This document shows, one piece after another, positions 44,539-53,606 of a DNA stretch of 64,000 nucleotides. Below the pieces are notes generated by a model, which did no database searches, was not told the origin of the DNA, and worked only from the letters and a program-made list of their open reading frames with translations. Source of the DNA: Caballeronia sp. SBC1 (GTDB lineage Bacteria > Pseudomonadota > Gammaproteobacteria > Burkholderiales > Burkholderiaceae); the NCBI RefSeq assembly GCF_011493005.1, contig NZ_CP049157.1, positions 1,116,001 to 1,180,000 of the forward strand, given 5' to 3'. Numbering within the stretch: position 1 is the first letter of the stretch; every line of letters starts with the position of its first letter. A program made the translations under genes and the position numbers.

Positions 44539-45755
44539 GCAACTACCGTGACCGCGGGATCGGCTGCGGCGAATGCCGCTTCGCGATCGGCAGCAGGCGG
44601 ATAGATCCACTCGGTGCAAATCTGCCGCTTGAGCACCTTCGCCTCCGTGCCGACGAGCTTGATCTGACGATCCCAGCCTTCGGTAAAAAGCGCTCCCCAC
44701 GATCCAAGATCGAGACACGTCACATAGACAGGCTGCCGGTAAGGCAAAAGCTCTGCGCCGACTAGATCAGCCGCCACGTTGTGGCCCGCGAACCGGCCCA
44801 TGTTCATCGCGTGCTGGCATGACATGAGCGCATGATTTCCGGCGTCGTCGGTAGCGGCGAAGGCGACATCGCCGGCGGCGAAGATGTCTTGCATCCCCAA
44901 CACACGCAGGTTCGCATCCACATGCAAGCGCCCGAGCCGGTCGCGCTCGGCGTCAAGCTTTTTCGTGAGCGCGTTGGCGCGCATGCCCGCTGTCCAGATC
45001 ACCGTCTTTGCATCGATGCGTTCACCGCTCGATATAACAATCCCATCGGAATCGATGGCGCTCACCGCGGTGCCCAGACGCACCGTTATGCCGAGTTCGG
45101 TCAATGCCTGCTCAATCAGAGGCCGGGGACCGAGGCCAAGATCCGGGCCTACGGCATCGGCTTGTTCTATCACGATCACATTGACGGCCGTAGTGCTTCC
45201 CAACATGGACCGCAAGCGCGCTGGAAGCTCAGTCGCTATCTCGATGCCCGTAAATCCGCCGCCCACCACGACCACCGTGTTGCGCGCCGGCGTATCGGGT
45301 TGATCGGCGAGCTGGTGAAGATGCGCTTCGAGAAGCGCAGCGTCATCGATCTGGTCGATGCTGAACGCGGCTGTAGCGAGGCCGGGCACCGGAGGACGAA
45401 ACAGCGAACTTCCGCTAGCCAGCACAAGCTTGTCATATCGGACCGTGAATGTTTTTCCATCCTCGCCGATGGCTTCAACTTCGCGGGCCGCTGCACGAAT
45501 TTCGCTCACGCTGCCCTGGATAAAACGAATTCCGGTTGCCTCAAAGAGCGGCAGCAAGGGCGCTTTCATTCCGAGCGGATTGGATTCGTGAAGACGCGGC
45601 CGGACATGCAGCATGGGCTCGGGCGCAACCAAGACCACTTCGATTCGCTCTCCAGACTGGTTTGCGATATCCAGCAGACGAGCAGCACCAAGCGCGCTCC
45701 ACATGCCGGCGAAACCGGCGCCGACTACCAATATTCTCTTGCCGCTATCAGTCAT
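44535..45755 (-). CDS. NAD(P)/FAD-dependent oxidoreductase, NDH-2-like
   Basis: 406 aa. Two Rossmann sites are visible: FAD (ILVVGAGFAGMWSALGAARL) and NAD(P) (VVVVGGGFTGIEIATELP), plus the second FAD motif DIFAAGDVAFA. The layout is that of type II NADH dehydrogenases, which pass electrons to quinone without pumping protons. No clear C-terminal membrane helix is seen, so attachment would be peripheral. Divergent from an Rrf2 regulator with a strong palindrome between them, suggesting redox or NO control. Confidence 0.87.
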   Translation of the reverse strand: MTDSGKRILVVGAGFAGMWSALGAARLLDIANQSGERIEVVLVAPEPMLHVRPRLHESNPLGMKAPLLPLFEATGIRFIQGSVSEIRAAAREVEAIGEDGKTFTVRYDKLVLASGSSLFRPPVPGLATAAFSIDQIDDAALLEAHLHQLADQPDTPARNTVVVVGGGFTGIEIATELPARLRSMLGSTTAVNVIVIEQADAVGPDLGLGPRPLIEQALTELGITVRLGTAVSAIDSDGIVISSGERIDAKTVIWTAGMRANALTKKLDAERDRLGRLHVDANLRVLGMQDIFAAGDVAFAATDDAGNHALMSCQHAMNMGRFAGHNVAADLVGAELLPYRQPVYVTCLDLGSWGALFTEGWDRQIKLVGTEAKVLKRQICTEWIYPPAADREAAFAAADPAVTVVA

Positions 45756-45821
45756 TTTTCAATTCCATTCATTGATCAGTTGGGCGCATGCTCGAAACTC
45801 GAGAAGTCGTGTCATTCGCTT

Positions 45822-45846
45822 AACTACGACTATATGTGTCGTAGTT
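45822..45846. promoter_or_regulatory. Palindromic operator between NDH-2 and Rrf2 genes
   Basis: AACTACGAC (45822-45830) and GTCGTAGTT (45838-45846) are perfect inverted repeats with a seven-base AT-rich gap. It lies 67 bases before the NDH-2 start and 122 before the Rrf2 start. A second element, direct repeats GGATATAT at 45923 and 45946, sits just upstream of the Rrf2 gene. The Rrf2 protein is the obvious binder. Confidence 0.65.
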
Positions 45847-45968
45847 GAATTTTGCAAGTGCCTACTTCGACGATCTATTTTCAGGGGAATAGAGCATAGA
45901 TTGTCGTTGCTCGCCACTGGATGGATATATAGAATGTCACAACTAGGATATATCGAGTCGGAGATAAG

Positions 45969-46478
45969 ATGAGCCACATCAGTTCGGGCGTCGAATACGC
46001 TCTGCACTGTCTTTTGTATTTGACCGACGCGCCCGCTGGCGTGGGCGAGGCGAGCGTGCGTGACCTGGCCGAGCTGCAAGGGTTATCGGTGGATTACGTT
46101 GCCAAGCTTTTCACGAAGCTTCATAAGGCTGGATTGACCGTCGCCACAGAGGGCGCGCGCGGGGGATTCACGCTCGCGCGACCCGCTGACCGGATCACCG
46201 TGCTTGACGTTGTGCTGGCTGTCGATGGTCCGAAGCCGCTTTTTGATTGCCGCGAAATTCGCGCGCGCTGCGCCATCTTCGGGGACACCGCGCCCAAATG
46301 GGCGACCAGCGGCACGTGCGCTATTCACGCTGTGATGCTGGACGCCGAGAAGCGCATGAACGAAGTGCTTGAAGCACAGACACTGGCGAGTCTGGCGGTG
46401 CGAATGGTTGCGAAAGCGCCGCGCACTTACCATACCGATATCGTCAAATGGATCGACAATCGGGCGATCAGCCGCTAA
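45969..46478 (+). CDS. Rrf2-family regulator with three conserved-type cysteines
   Basis: 169 aa. Winged helix with HISSGVEYALHCLLYLTDAP and LSVDYVAKLFTKLHKAGL, then wing GARGGFTLARPADRITVLDV. Cys94, Cys101 and Cys117 lie in the region where IscR and NsrR bind an iron-sulfur cluster, although the 7 and 16 residue spacing differs from both. It could sense redox state, NO or flavin demand. Divergent from the NDH-2 gene, its probable target. Confidence 0.87.
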   Translation: MSHISSGVEYALHCLLYLTDAPAGVGEASVRDLAELQGLSVDYVAKLFTKLHKAGLTVATEGARGGFTLARPADRITVLDVVLAVDGPKPLFDCREIRARCAIFGDTAPKWATSGTCAIHAVMLDAEKRMNEVLEAQTLASLAVRMVAKAPRTYHTDIVKWIDNRAISR

Positions 46479-46523
46479 CCCGGTGCGCGATGAGCGAGTG
46501 CGACGGCTCTTCGGGCGCGGAGG

Positions 46524-47465
46524 TTAATCCGCGAAACCGTTTTCGAAGGTCTTGCGCAGATAAGAGACAAATGCGGTCACTGCACGCGGCACGTGCGATG
46601 CGTAAGGCCGGACCACATAAAGTTGTTCTGCGAACCCGCCTTTGGGCTGCCACTCTGGCAGTAGCCTGATCAACTGCCCGGCGCGCAGCGCTGCTTGCGC
46701 GCTGAAATCGGGCAGCAGCGCAATGCCGAGATCGTCGAGTGCGGCGTCGCGCAGGGCCTCGCTATTGTTCGCGGAAAACGGACCGTTGATAGGCACGGTC
46801 ACTCGCTCGGCAGCGGTCTTGCGTCCCGTCGCACGTTCGAATGTCCAGGCGGGCACGTCTTGCGCACGCGGATAGAACAGGCAGTCATGCGCGGCCAGGT
46901 CTTGTGGCGAGGCGGGTGTGCCGCGCCGGCGCAAGTACGCTCGCGTTGCCACGATCACCGAGTGAGTCGCGCACAGAGTCCAGGCCACGTGCGTTTCCGG
47001 CGCGGCGGCGCTATGGCGGATCGCGAGATCGAAGCCCTCGCTGGCAAGCGAACTAATGCGGTCCGACACTTCGAGCTGCACGCGTACTTCCGGATTCGCC
47101 CGCAGAAAGGCCGACAGATGCGGCACGAGTTGCTGTCGTGCGAACGCTACCGGGGCGGTGACGCGCAGTTCGCCGCGAGCGATACCCGCCGAATCGCGGA
47201 CGCCCGCGAAACTTTGTGCAATACCTTCATATTGACCGCGGGTTTGATCGACCAGACGTTGCCCCGCCTCCGTCAGCCGCACGCTGCGCGTTGTGCGCTG
47301 CACCAGTGACACTCCCGCTGCGCGCTCCAGCTCGGCAATCCGCTGGCTCATGGCTGCCTTGCTCACGCCGAGTCGCGTGGCGGCGCGCGTATAGCTGCCT
47401 TGCTGCGCGAGAATGGTCAGCCAATAGAGATGAGTCCAGAGCGCCTCGACGCGTTGCGTTTCCAT
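46524..47465 (-). CDS. LysR-family regulator divergent from mmsA
   Basis: 313 aa from the ATG at 47465 (METQRVEALW); another ATG nine codons upstream at 47492 is possible. Helix-turn-helix LTILAQQGSYTRAATRLGVS and KAAMSQRIAELERAAGVSLV, then substrate domain IARGELRVTAPVAFARQQL. The form resembles the LysR regulators that govern neighbouring dehydrogenase genes. Divergent from mmsA with about 110 bases between starts, so it probably controls it. Confidence 0.88.
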   Translation of the reverse strand: METQRVEALWTHLYWLTILAQQGSYTRAATRLGVSKAAMSQRIAELERAAGVSLVQRTTRSVRLTEAGQRLVDQTRGQYEGIAQSFAGVRDSAGIARGELRVTAPVAFARQQLVPHLSAFLRANPEVRVQLEVSDRISSLASEGFDLAIRHSAAAPETHVAWTLCATHSVIVATRAYLRRRGTPASPQDLAAHDCLFYPRAQDVPAWTFERATGRKTAAERVTVPINGPFSANNSEALRDAALDDLGIALLPDFSAQAALRAGQLIRLLPEWQPKGGFAEQLYVVRPYASHVPRAVTAFVSYLRKTFENGFAD

Positions 47466-47573
47466 ATCTTCATTGTTCACCATAGAAAACAATCATTTCA
47501 ATCATAGCGCCTTTGCAGACGCGTCTGACGTTCTTACACTCTGAAGACTCCCATTTCATTCAGGTGTCACATC

Positions 47574-49085
47574 ATGCAAAGCTTCAGCGATCGCGCGGAC
47601 GTCGGCCACTTTATTCAGGGCCGCCGTGTTCCCGGTACGGGCACGCGCACCCAGCCGATTTTCAATCCCGCGACCGGCCAGGCAGCACGCACGCTGCGTC
47701 TGGGCGATGTCGCCGATGTGGATGCCGCCGTTGCTGGCGCGAAGAAAGCATTTGTGGCCTGGAGTGAGACACCGCCCATCCGGCGCGCGCGCGTCATGCT
47801 GCGTTTTCTGGAGCTGATGAACAAGCACCGTGACGAGCTCGCTGCGATCATCACCGCCGAGCACGGCAAGGTGTTCAGCGACGCGCAGGGCGAGGTGTCA
47901 CGGGGTATCGATGTAATCGAATTCGCTTGCGGCATTCCGCAGCTTTTGAAGGGCGACTACACCGAGCAGGTATCTACAGGTATCGACAACTGGACGACGC
48001 GTCAGGCGCTTGGCGTGGTAGCAGGCATTACGCCGTTCAACTTCCCGTGCATGGTGCCGTGCTGGATGTTCCCAGTTGCTATTGCGGCGGGTAATGCGTT
48101 CGTGTTGAAGCCGAGTGAGCGTGATCCGTCGGCGTCGTTGTTCATGGCCGGGTTGTTGCAGGAAGCGGGTCTGCCCGATGGCGTGTTCAGCGTGGTGCAA
48201 GGCGACAAGGTCGTGGTCGATGCGCTGCTCGTGCATCCCGATGTGAAGGCCATCAGCTTTGTGGGTTCAACGCCGATCGCGAATTACATTTATCAGACTG
48301 GCGCGCAGCACGGTAAGCGTGTGCAGGCGCTTGGCGGCGCGAAGAATCACATGGTCGTGATGCCGGATGCGGATATTGATCAGGCTATTGATGCACTGGT
48401 TGGTGCCGGTTATGGTTCGGCAGGCGAGCGTTGCATGGCGATTTCGGTGGCCGTGCTGGTCGGTGATGTCGCCGACAAACTGATTCCGCGACTGGCGGAA
48501 CGGGCACGCACGTTGATCGTGAAGAACGGTATGGAAGCGGATGCCGAAATGGGCCCGATCGTCACGCGTCAGGCATTGGAGCGCATTGAAGGTTACATCG
48601 CGCTGGGTGTGGAAGAGGGTGCTTCGCTGGTCGTCGATGGACGTGGTTTGAAGGTGCCGGGGCACGAAGAAGGCTTCTTTACGGGCGGTACGTTGTTCGA
48701 TCACGTGACGCCTGAGATGCGGATTTACAAGGAAGAGATTTTCGGACCGGTGCTGGCGTGTGTGCGGGTGAAGGACTTTACTGAAGCGGTTGATCTGATC
48801 AATGCGCATGAGTTCGGTAATGGGGTTGCCTGCTATACGCGTGATGGACACATTGCGCGCGAGTTCGGCCGGCGGATTGAAGTGGGCATGGTGGGGATCA
48901 ATGTGCCCATTCCCGTGCCGATGGCATGGCACGGGTTCGGCGGGTGGAAGCGTAGCTTGTTTGGTGACATGCACGCGTACGGTGAGGAAGGCGTGCGGTT
49001 CTATACGCGGCAGAAGTCGATCATGCAGCGCTGGCCGGAAAGCACGGAGAAAGGCGCTGAGTTCGCGATGCCTACGGCGAAGTGA
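47574..49085 (+). CDS. mmsA: CoA-acylating methylmalonate-semialdehyde dehydrogenase
   Basis: 503 aa aldehyde dehydrogenase. Catalytic Cys287 in [13 protein letters not shown] and the MmsA-specific [20 protein letters not shown] block identify the CoA-dependent subgroup that makes propionyl-CoA or acetyl-CoA from methylmalonate or malonate semialdehyde in valine, inositol and beta-alanine breakdown (motif given in part: [13 protein letters not shown]). The catalytic base Glu of general ALDHs is replaced in [10 protein letters not shown], as usual in MmsA. A strong terminator follows. No mmsB is beside it. Confidence 0.95.
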   Translation: MQSFSDRADVGHFIQGRRVPGTGTRTQPIFNPATGQAARTLRLGDVADVDAAVAGAKKAFVAWSETPPIRRARVMLRFLELMNKHRDELAAIITAEHGKVFSDAQGEVSRGIDVIEFACGIPQLLKGDYTEQVSTGIDNWTTRQALGVVAGITPFNFPCMVPCWMFPVAIAAGNAFVLKPSERDPSASLFMAGLLQEAGLPDGVFSVVQGDKVVVDALLVHPDVKAISFVGSTPIANYIYQTGAQHGKRVQALGGAKNHMVVMPDADIDQAIDALVGAGYGSAGERCMAISVAVLVGDVADKLIPRLAERARTLIVKNGMEADAEMGPIVTRQALERIEGYIALGVEEGASLVVDGRGLKVPGHEEGFFTGGTLFDHVTPEMRIYKEEIFGPVLACVRVKDFTEAVDLINAHEFGNGVACYTRDGHIAREFGRRIEVGMVGINVPIPVPMAWHGFGGWKRSLFGDMHAYGEEGVRFYTRQKSIMQRWPESTEKGAEFAMPTAK

Positions 49086-49092
49086 TTTACGG

Positions 49093-49145
49093 CGGCGGCC
49101 CGTTTCTCGGGTTTGGGGAAACGGGCCGCCGCTTTGCTATTTTTA
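49093..49145 (+). terminator. Strong intrinsic terminator after mmsA
   Basis: CGGCGGCCCGTTTC (49093-49106) pairs perfectly with GAAACGGGCCGCCG (49118-49131) around an 11-base loop, followed by TATTTTT at 49139-49145. It begins seven bases after the mmsA stop and marks the edge between core and accessory DNA. Confidence 0.9.
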
Positions 49146-49340
49146 TCCATGAGGCCGGATTTGTACGGCGTAGGCATAACCGCCTGCTTTGCAGCGCGGT
49201 TTTTCGCCCTGCTTGACCGCGATGCCAGCGTGCTTGGCGTCCTGCACGAGCTTATGCTGGGCAATCCCCAGCAGTCGGCTACTGACGGGATGACTATCGG
49301 CCGCTCCTACAACGTCGTGTCGAAAATCTTCCCATTGAAG
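49143..49340 (-). pseudogene. C-terminal fragment of an unknown protein
   Basis: A 65-codon open stretch without a start, ending at a TAA at 49143, has a protein-like pattern (HKLVQDAKHAGIAVKQGEKP, then CKAGGYAYAVQIRPHG). I do not recognise the family. It is closed by an in-frame stop at the 5' side, so it looks like the tail of a decayed gene. Confidence 0.35.
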
Positions 49341-49588
49341 TCACTTGACGCACTGCATTTGCTGTCAATGCCTCTCATTGATCTGCTCGCGTAACTCCTC
49401 AATCTGCGCTTCGACGTTGACGCCACGAAACCGTACGGTCTGGATAATATCAACGGGCAGTCGTAGTTTGTAGTACAGGTCACTACTAAGACATTGCCAG
49501 ATGACGTACTAGAAGAATCTCTGGACGAGTTCGTCGCCGCAGAGGTCAAAGGCATGGTTTAGGGACAGCAAGGCGGCCATCAAGGGAA

Positions 49589-49810
49589 TCACCAGTCGTA
49601 GTGCGGGTCCGGGAATCTGCCCGGGCCTGTCAAACGCAAAATAGGTCCAAACGGGTCGGGGTCTTCGATTCGATCAGTACCATAGCCATGCTCGCGGCTA
49701 TAGTCATAGAGCCAGTGCAGCACTGGAGCGTTGACCACGTAGCTACGAGAGCGACGAACATGAAGAACTACGGGCGCATCGAAATGCGGCGCTGTCGCAC
49801 ACGTGCGCAA
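49589..49810 (-). CDS. Short unknown ORF, possibly a gene remnant
   Basis: 73 aa with a plausible globular pattern (VLHWLYDYSREHGYGTDRIE, ending GPGRFPDPHYDW). No family recognised and no clear ribosome-binding site. It abuts the insertion-sequence remnant on the other strand, and may be a truncated gene. Confidence 0.3.
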   Translation of the reverse strand: MRTCATAPHFDAPVVLHVRRSRSYVVNAPVLHWLYDYSREHGYGTDRIEDPDPFGPILRLTGPGRFPDPHYDW

Positions 49811-50226
49811 TGGACGCCTTGTCTCGCTGGCCGAAGCTGCGCTCGCTGGCGATGGTCGAGGTCACGCGCGAGATCAACGGTGCGGTTTCAACCGAGCGCG
49901 GGTATTACATCAGCAGCCTCCCGCCTAACGCACTTACGATCTCTCAGGCCGTACGTTCCCACTGGCACGCAGATAATCGATGCATTGGGCACTCGACGTG
50001 GCCTTCAGCAAAGATCGGTGCCGTGCACGGGTGGACAACGCCGCACGGAACTTCACTGTCCTTTCGACGCATCGTGATGAGCCTGCGTAAACGCGATACG
50101 ACATCCAAAGTAGAGCTGAAGATTCGCCGTCTGAAAAAGCGTGCGCGAACAACCGCTATCTCGCTGAACTCCTCGGCTGGCAAGACGTATAGGAATTTGA
50201 CCTTTTTAAACTGCCCTTTCATCTAG
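49810..50226 (+). pseudogene. Decayed ISAs1-family transposase, C-terminal part
   Basis: The frame starts WPKLRSLAMVEVTREINGAV and GYYISSLPPNALTISQAVRSHW, the usual C-terminal third of ISAs1 (H-repeat) transposases. It then shifts frame: ALDVAFSKDRCRARVDNAAR continues in another frame at about 50003-50062, and RRIVMSLRKRDTTSKVELKI returns to the first. The end is frameshifted again. At least two frameshifts and loss of the first two thirds make it inactive. Terminal repeats were not found. Confidence 0.82.
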
Positions 50227-50356
50227 CGGTGGAGACCAAACAGATTAAGCCGCCTCAAAAAAATCCACATTTAAATTATCTCAAAATTAGAGCCGCATAT
50301 AATTGGGGGCGGCCTCAAAAGCGAAGTGCAACACCTATCTCGTATAAGGTGTCGCA

Positions 50357-51379
50357 ATGCCCGAAAAAATTTCTTACCAACAACTTCAGCCTGAAGAACG
50401 CCTGATCATTGCAAGCTTGCATCTGCAGGGTTCAAGTATGCGAGCCATGGCTCGCATACTTGGGCGCTCGCCGGGAACTATCAGCCGCGAGTTAACGCGA
50501 AACAGCTCTCCTGTTGGCTATGCATCAGTGCCTGCTGCAGCGCTTTGCAGCGCGCGCCGCAGTGCGTCACGCCCTCGGGCCAAGCTTTGCCCGCAAAGTG
50601 TCTGCTGGCGCATCGTTCTCACCCTGCTTGAGTGGAAATGGTCGCCTCAGCAGATATCGGGCACACTGAAGCGCATGTATCCAACCGACTCGACCCAGCA
50701 CGTCTCGCACGAAACCATCTACACGGCTATCTATGCTCAGCCGCGCGGTGAACTGCGCCGCCAACTCATTGCCTGCCTGCGCCATGGCCACAGCACGCGC
50801 ATGCCACGCACGCGGGGCACCGACCGGCGCGGACAGATTCCCGACATGGTCAGTATCCACGTGCGCCCGCCCGAAATTGAAGACCGACTGCTGCCAGGTC
50901 ACTGGGAAGGCGACTTCATCAAGGGTGCGAACAACCAATCCTCTGTAGGCGTTCTGGTCGAGCGCACCAGCCGCCTGGTGCTGCTTGCCAAGATGGAGGA
51001 CGCCACCGCCGCTTCAGCGCTAGCGGGCTTCTCCGCCAAACTCAATTCGATTGTGGCGCCCTTACGGCAAAGCTTTACTTACGACCAGGGCAAAGAAATG
51101 TCGCGGCATAAGGAGCTGGCCGCCGCCACCGGCGTGAATGTCTACTTCTGTGACCCACATAGCCCCTGGCAACGTGGAACCTGCGAGAACACCAACGGGT
51201 TGCTGCGCCAGTATCTGCCTAAAGGCACGGACCTATCGGTCTACAGTCAGGAAGAACTCGACGCGATCGCCGACAGTCTGAACAGCCGCCCGCGCGCCAC
51301 TCACGCGTTCCATTCGCCATTCGAGGTCTTCGCTGCGACACTTGCCTCAGCAAGCCAACCTCAAGGCTCTAAACACTAG
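50357..51379 (+). CDS. IS30-family transposase
   Basis: 340 aa, full length. The N-terminal helix-turn-helix (SSMRAMARILGRSPGTISRE) recognises the ends, and the DDE domain is intact: first Asp in LPGHWEGDFIKGANNQS, second in SFTYDQGKEMSRHKE, Glu in PWQRGTCENTNGLLRQYLP. This suggests an active enzyme for copy-out transposition through a circular intermediate. The start region contains a perfect 30-base palindrome. Confidence 0.93.
   Translation: MPEKISYQQLQPEERLIIASLHLQGSSMRAMARILGRSPGTISRELTRNSSPVGYASVPAAALCSARRSASRPRAKLCPQSVCWRIVLTLLEWKWSPQQISGTLKRMYPTDSTQHVSHETIYTAIYAQPRGELRRQLIACLRHGHSTRMPRTRGTDRRGQIPDMVSIHVRPPEIEDRLLPGHWEGDFIKGANNQSSVGVLVERTSRLVLLAKMEDATAASALAGFSAKLNSIVAPLRQSFTYDQGKEMSRHKELAAATGVNVYFCDPHSPWQRGTCENTNGLLRQYLPKGTDLSVYSQEELDAIADSLNSRPRATHAFHSPFEVFAATLASASQPQGSKH
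50433..50462. repeat. Perfect 30-base palindrome inside the transposase gene
   Basis: CAAGTATGCGAGCCA is followed directly by its exact reverse complement, 76 bases into the transposase frame over the helix-turn-helix codons (SMRAMARIL). As RNA it would fold into a long hairpin near the start of the message. Confidence 0.85.
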
Positions 51380-51412
51380 CCCCTCCTGTTGCGCTTCGGT
51401 TTGAAACCGCCG

Positions 51413-51761
51413 GGTTAAAACTAGGATGATGACGATCGACGGACAACGATTGACTCTAATCGGAAAATCGTCTTTGCTATTAATGAGACACGCAAGGAGG
51501 CATGCCCCTCGCATGTGAATAATTGCCATGCACCGACGAACCAGCGCTCAGCCCCGTGACATAGAGGTTTCCGAGCGCTAGGCCAGCCCCAGTGAGATCC
51601 TGCACGCGGCGCAAGTTGCGCGTCGCCGAAACGCAAATTCGCTGACTACCGGCAGCAATTATAGAGGACTACGGCTGAAATACCGGCGTAGTGCCTGTGC
51701 ATGGGCGTAAACACAAGTTTGCCGTTTAACGATCGGTACCGTTTTCTTGAAGGACTTCTGC
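51413..51761. other. Intergenic stretch between IS30 and the VgrG stub
   Basis: About 350 bases without a supported gene. The distal end holds AAGGA (51750-51754) in front of the VgrG ATG, and probably its promoter. The rest shows no insertion-sequence end or protein pattern. Confidence 0.4.
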
Positions 51762-52244
51762 ATGCTGACTTTTTCCAACCATCGCACCGTCACGGTTAGT
51801 GTTCCCGCTCTACCGGTGTCGCCGACAGACGAGCCGGTGTTGCAGCTAAGCGCTATCGACGCCCGGGAGAACCTGTCGGAAATCTATACGTATGCGCTGG
51901 ATTGTCTGACGCCGCTGACTCTGCAGATGCTTGATCAGTGGGCGACCAATCTAGACATCAAGGCGATGTCCGGCAAAGAGCTAACCGTCGCGGTGCAGTT
52001 CGACGGAATGAGCTCGTTTGTGGCGGCCGCGTCGGGCATGTCCGGTGCGGCCAACATCGGCCAAGGCACTGGCGAGATAAGCGACGTTGTGAACGAGGCA
52101 AGCTTTGAAGGGCAGTTTACCCGGCAGTGCCGGTACAAGCTGAAGATGCTGCCTTGGAGTTTTCTGGCCGCCCAGAAATCTGACTCCCGGATTTTTCAGA
52201 AAAAAGCCTCGGTCGGCAGCACGTTCGCAAACATTGGAGATTAG
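51762..52244 (+). pseudogene. vgrG: VgrG (TssI) N-terminal fragment
   Basis: 160 aa from the ATG at 51762. Residues about 20-149 match the VgrG gp27-like start: VLQLSAIDARENLSEIYTYA, ELTVAVQFDGMS, EISDVVNEASFEGQFTRQCR and LPWSFLAAQKSDSRIFQKK. Normal VgrGs run beyond 600 residues with a gp5-like needle; here homology ends at about residue 149 and ten unrelated residues lead to a stop three bases before tssL. It cannot form a spike. It is probably a deletion or recombination scar that now places tssL behind a vgrG leader. Confidence 0.85.
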
Positions 52245-52246
52245 GC

Positions 52247-53569
52247 ATGGCAACGTCGCCGGATTGGAATAGTACAGAGCCCCGGGATGCTCGCAAAGGT
52301 GTGCCTACAGCCGAGTTAGCAAAAAACGATGACAAGGTCGCAGAGCATGAAACCGGGGAAGCTTTGAGCGAGTCATTGGAACTGCCCGCGCCGGAAAACC
52401 CTGCACAACGCCTCGTTGCGATCCGTGTGGCCCAGAATCCGCTTCTCGAAGCGTCGCGTGTACTGTTGCGCGCGCTTGCCGATATGCCGGACACGCTTGA
52501 GTCTCAGAGTGCCGTCGAGGCGCTGCGAGTCGCGCTTGAACAGGAAGTACGCATCTTCCAGAGTTTGTGCGAACAGGCCAACATCCGGCGCGACCACATG
52601 CTTGGCGCACGTTATTGCTTGTGCACCGCGCTCGACGAGGCGGCGATGCAAACGACTTGGGCAAGCGACGGCAAAAGCAGCCTCGGCAAGTGGAACACGG
52701 ATGGATTGGCAACCACCTTCCACGAAGACCGCAACGGTGGCGACAAAGTCTATTACTTAATTGGCCGCTTGATGACCGAGCCGAAGGAGCACCTCGACTT
52801 GCTCGAAGTGATCTACCGGGTTCTGAGCCTTGGCTTTGAGGGGCGTTATCGTCACATTACCGACGGGCGCCGCCAGCACGACGCCGTGCGTCAGCGGCTC
52901 TACACAGAAATCATGTCTCAGCGCGGCCCCGTGCCGGTGCCGCTCTCGCCGCACTGGCAAGGCGACACAAGTGGTCACAGTCGACCGTTCTACGACTTTC
53001 CCGTGTGGATCTCAGTGGTCGTGCTTTCGGTGATCCTGCTTGGGTTTTATGGCTATGCGAAATACGAACTGATGACGCGCAGCGCCGCGATTGAGAGAAA
53101 GATCGCCGAGATCGGCCACATGACGCCCCCGCCCGCTCCGCCTACGCTGCACCTAACGGAACTGCTCAAGAACGAAATTGCCGCCGGCAAGGTCAGCGTC
53201 GATGAAGATGAACATCACAGTGCGGTGACATTCCACGGCGACGATATGTTTGTGGCGGGTAACGCATCGATCAACCCATCAATGCAACCACTCGTCGCCA
53301 AGATCGCAGCCGAAATCATCAAGGTGCCGGGCAAGGTCACCGTGATCGGTCACACCGACAACACGCCTATTCGTGGTCGCGCGTTCACGTCGAACCAGGC
53401 ACTGTCGGAAGAGCGTGCCACTCAGGTCATGCAGTTGCTGCAGAACGCAGGAGTGCCAGCGAGCCGCCTTGAAGCGATTGGCAAGGGTGATACGGCGCCA
53501 ATCGCAGACGACAAGACGTTCCAAGGGCGTGCGCAAAACCGGCGCGTCGAAATCAACGTCGCAGAGTGA
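52247..53569 (+). CDS. tssL: T6SS membrane protein TssL (DotU) with OmpA-type peptidoglycan domain
   Basis: 440 aa. The DotU cytoplasmic domain occupies about residues 50-230 (NPLLEASRVLLRALADMP, RYCLCTALDEAAMQTTWASD, VIYRVLSLGFEGRYRHITDG), one membrane helix follows at about 251-273, and an OmpA/MotB domain at about 330-440 contains VIGHTDNTPIRG and GRAQNRRVEI, which bind peptidoglycan. TssL pairs with TssM and TssJ in the T6SS membrane complex. It starts three bases after the truncated vgrG. No tssJ, tssK or sheath genes are in the window. Confidence 0.93.
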   Translation: MATSPDWNSTEPRDARKGVPTAELAKNDDKVAEHETGEALSESLELPAPENPAQRLVAIRVAQNPLLEASRVLLRALADMPDTLESQSAVEALRVALEQEVRIFQSLCEQANIRRDHMLGARYCLCTALDEAAMQTTWASDGKSSLGKWNTDGLATTFHEDRNGGDKVYYLIGRLMTEPKEHLDLLEVIYRVLSLGFEGRYRHITDGRRQHDAVRQRLYTEIMSQRGPVPVPLSPHWQGDTSGHSRPFYDFPVWISVVVLSVILLGFYGYAKYELMTRSAAIERKIAEIGHMTPPPAPPTLHLTELLKNEIAAGKVSVDEDEHHSAVTFHGDDMFVAGNASINPSMQPLVAKIAAEIIKVPGKVTVIGHTDNTPIRGRAFTSNQALSEERATQVMQLLQNAGVPASRLEAIGKGDTAPIADDKTFQGRAQNRRVEINVAE

Positions 53570-53606
53570 GCGGCGCAGCGCATTCGTCGTACTTCGGGAT
53601 TTGAGA

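Larger units (their letters stand above)
50309..51412 (+). mobile_element. IS30-family insertion sequence, apparently complete
   Basis: The transposase gene is bounded by imperfect terminal inverted repeats. The left end at 50315-50333 (TCAAAAGCGAAGTGCAACA) matches the reverse complement of 51387-51405 at 15 of 19 positions, and with one gap the match runs outward into GGCGG on both sides, which sets approximate ends at 50309 and 51412. About 1.1 kb, normal for IS30. Target duplications (two or three bases in this family) could not be identified. It separates the mmsA side from the T6SS region. Confidence 0.8.

Noticed and set aside
49001..49264. Minus-strand frame across the mmsA end and terminator
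   Set aside because: It runs through the mmsA coding end and both arms of a strong terminator; a neighbouring frame looks more protein-like and was listed as a remnant.
50300..51420. Target site duplication flanking IS30
   Set aside because: The exact ends of the element are uncertain by a few bases and the duplication in this family is only two or three bases, so any match would be meaningless.
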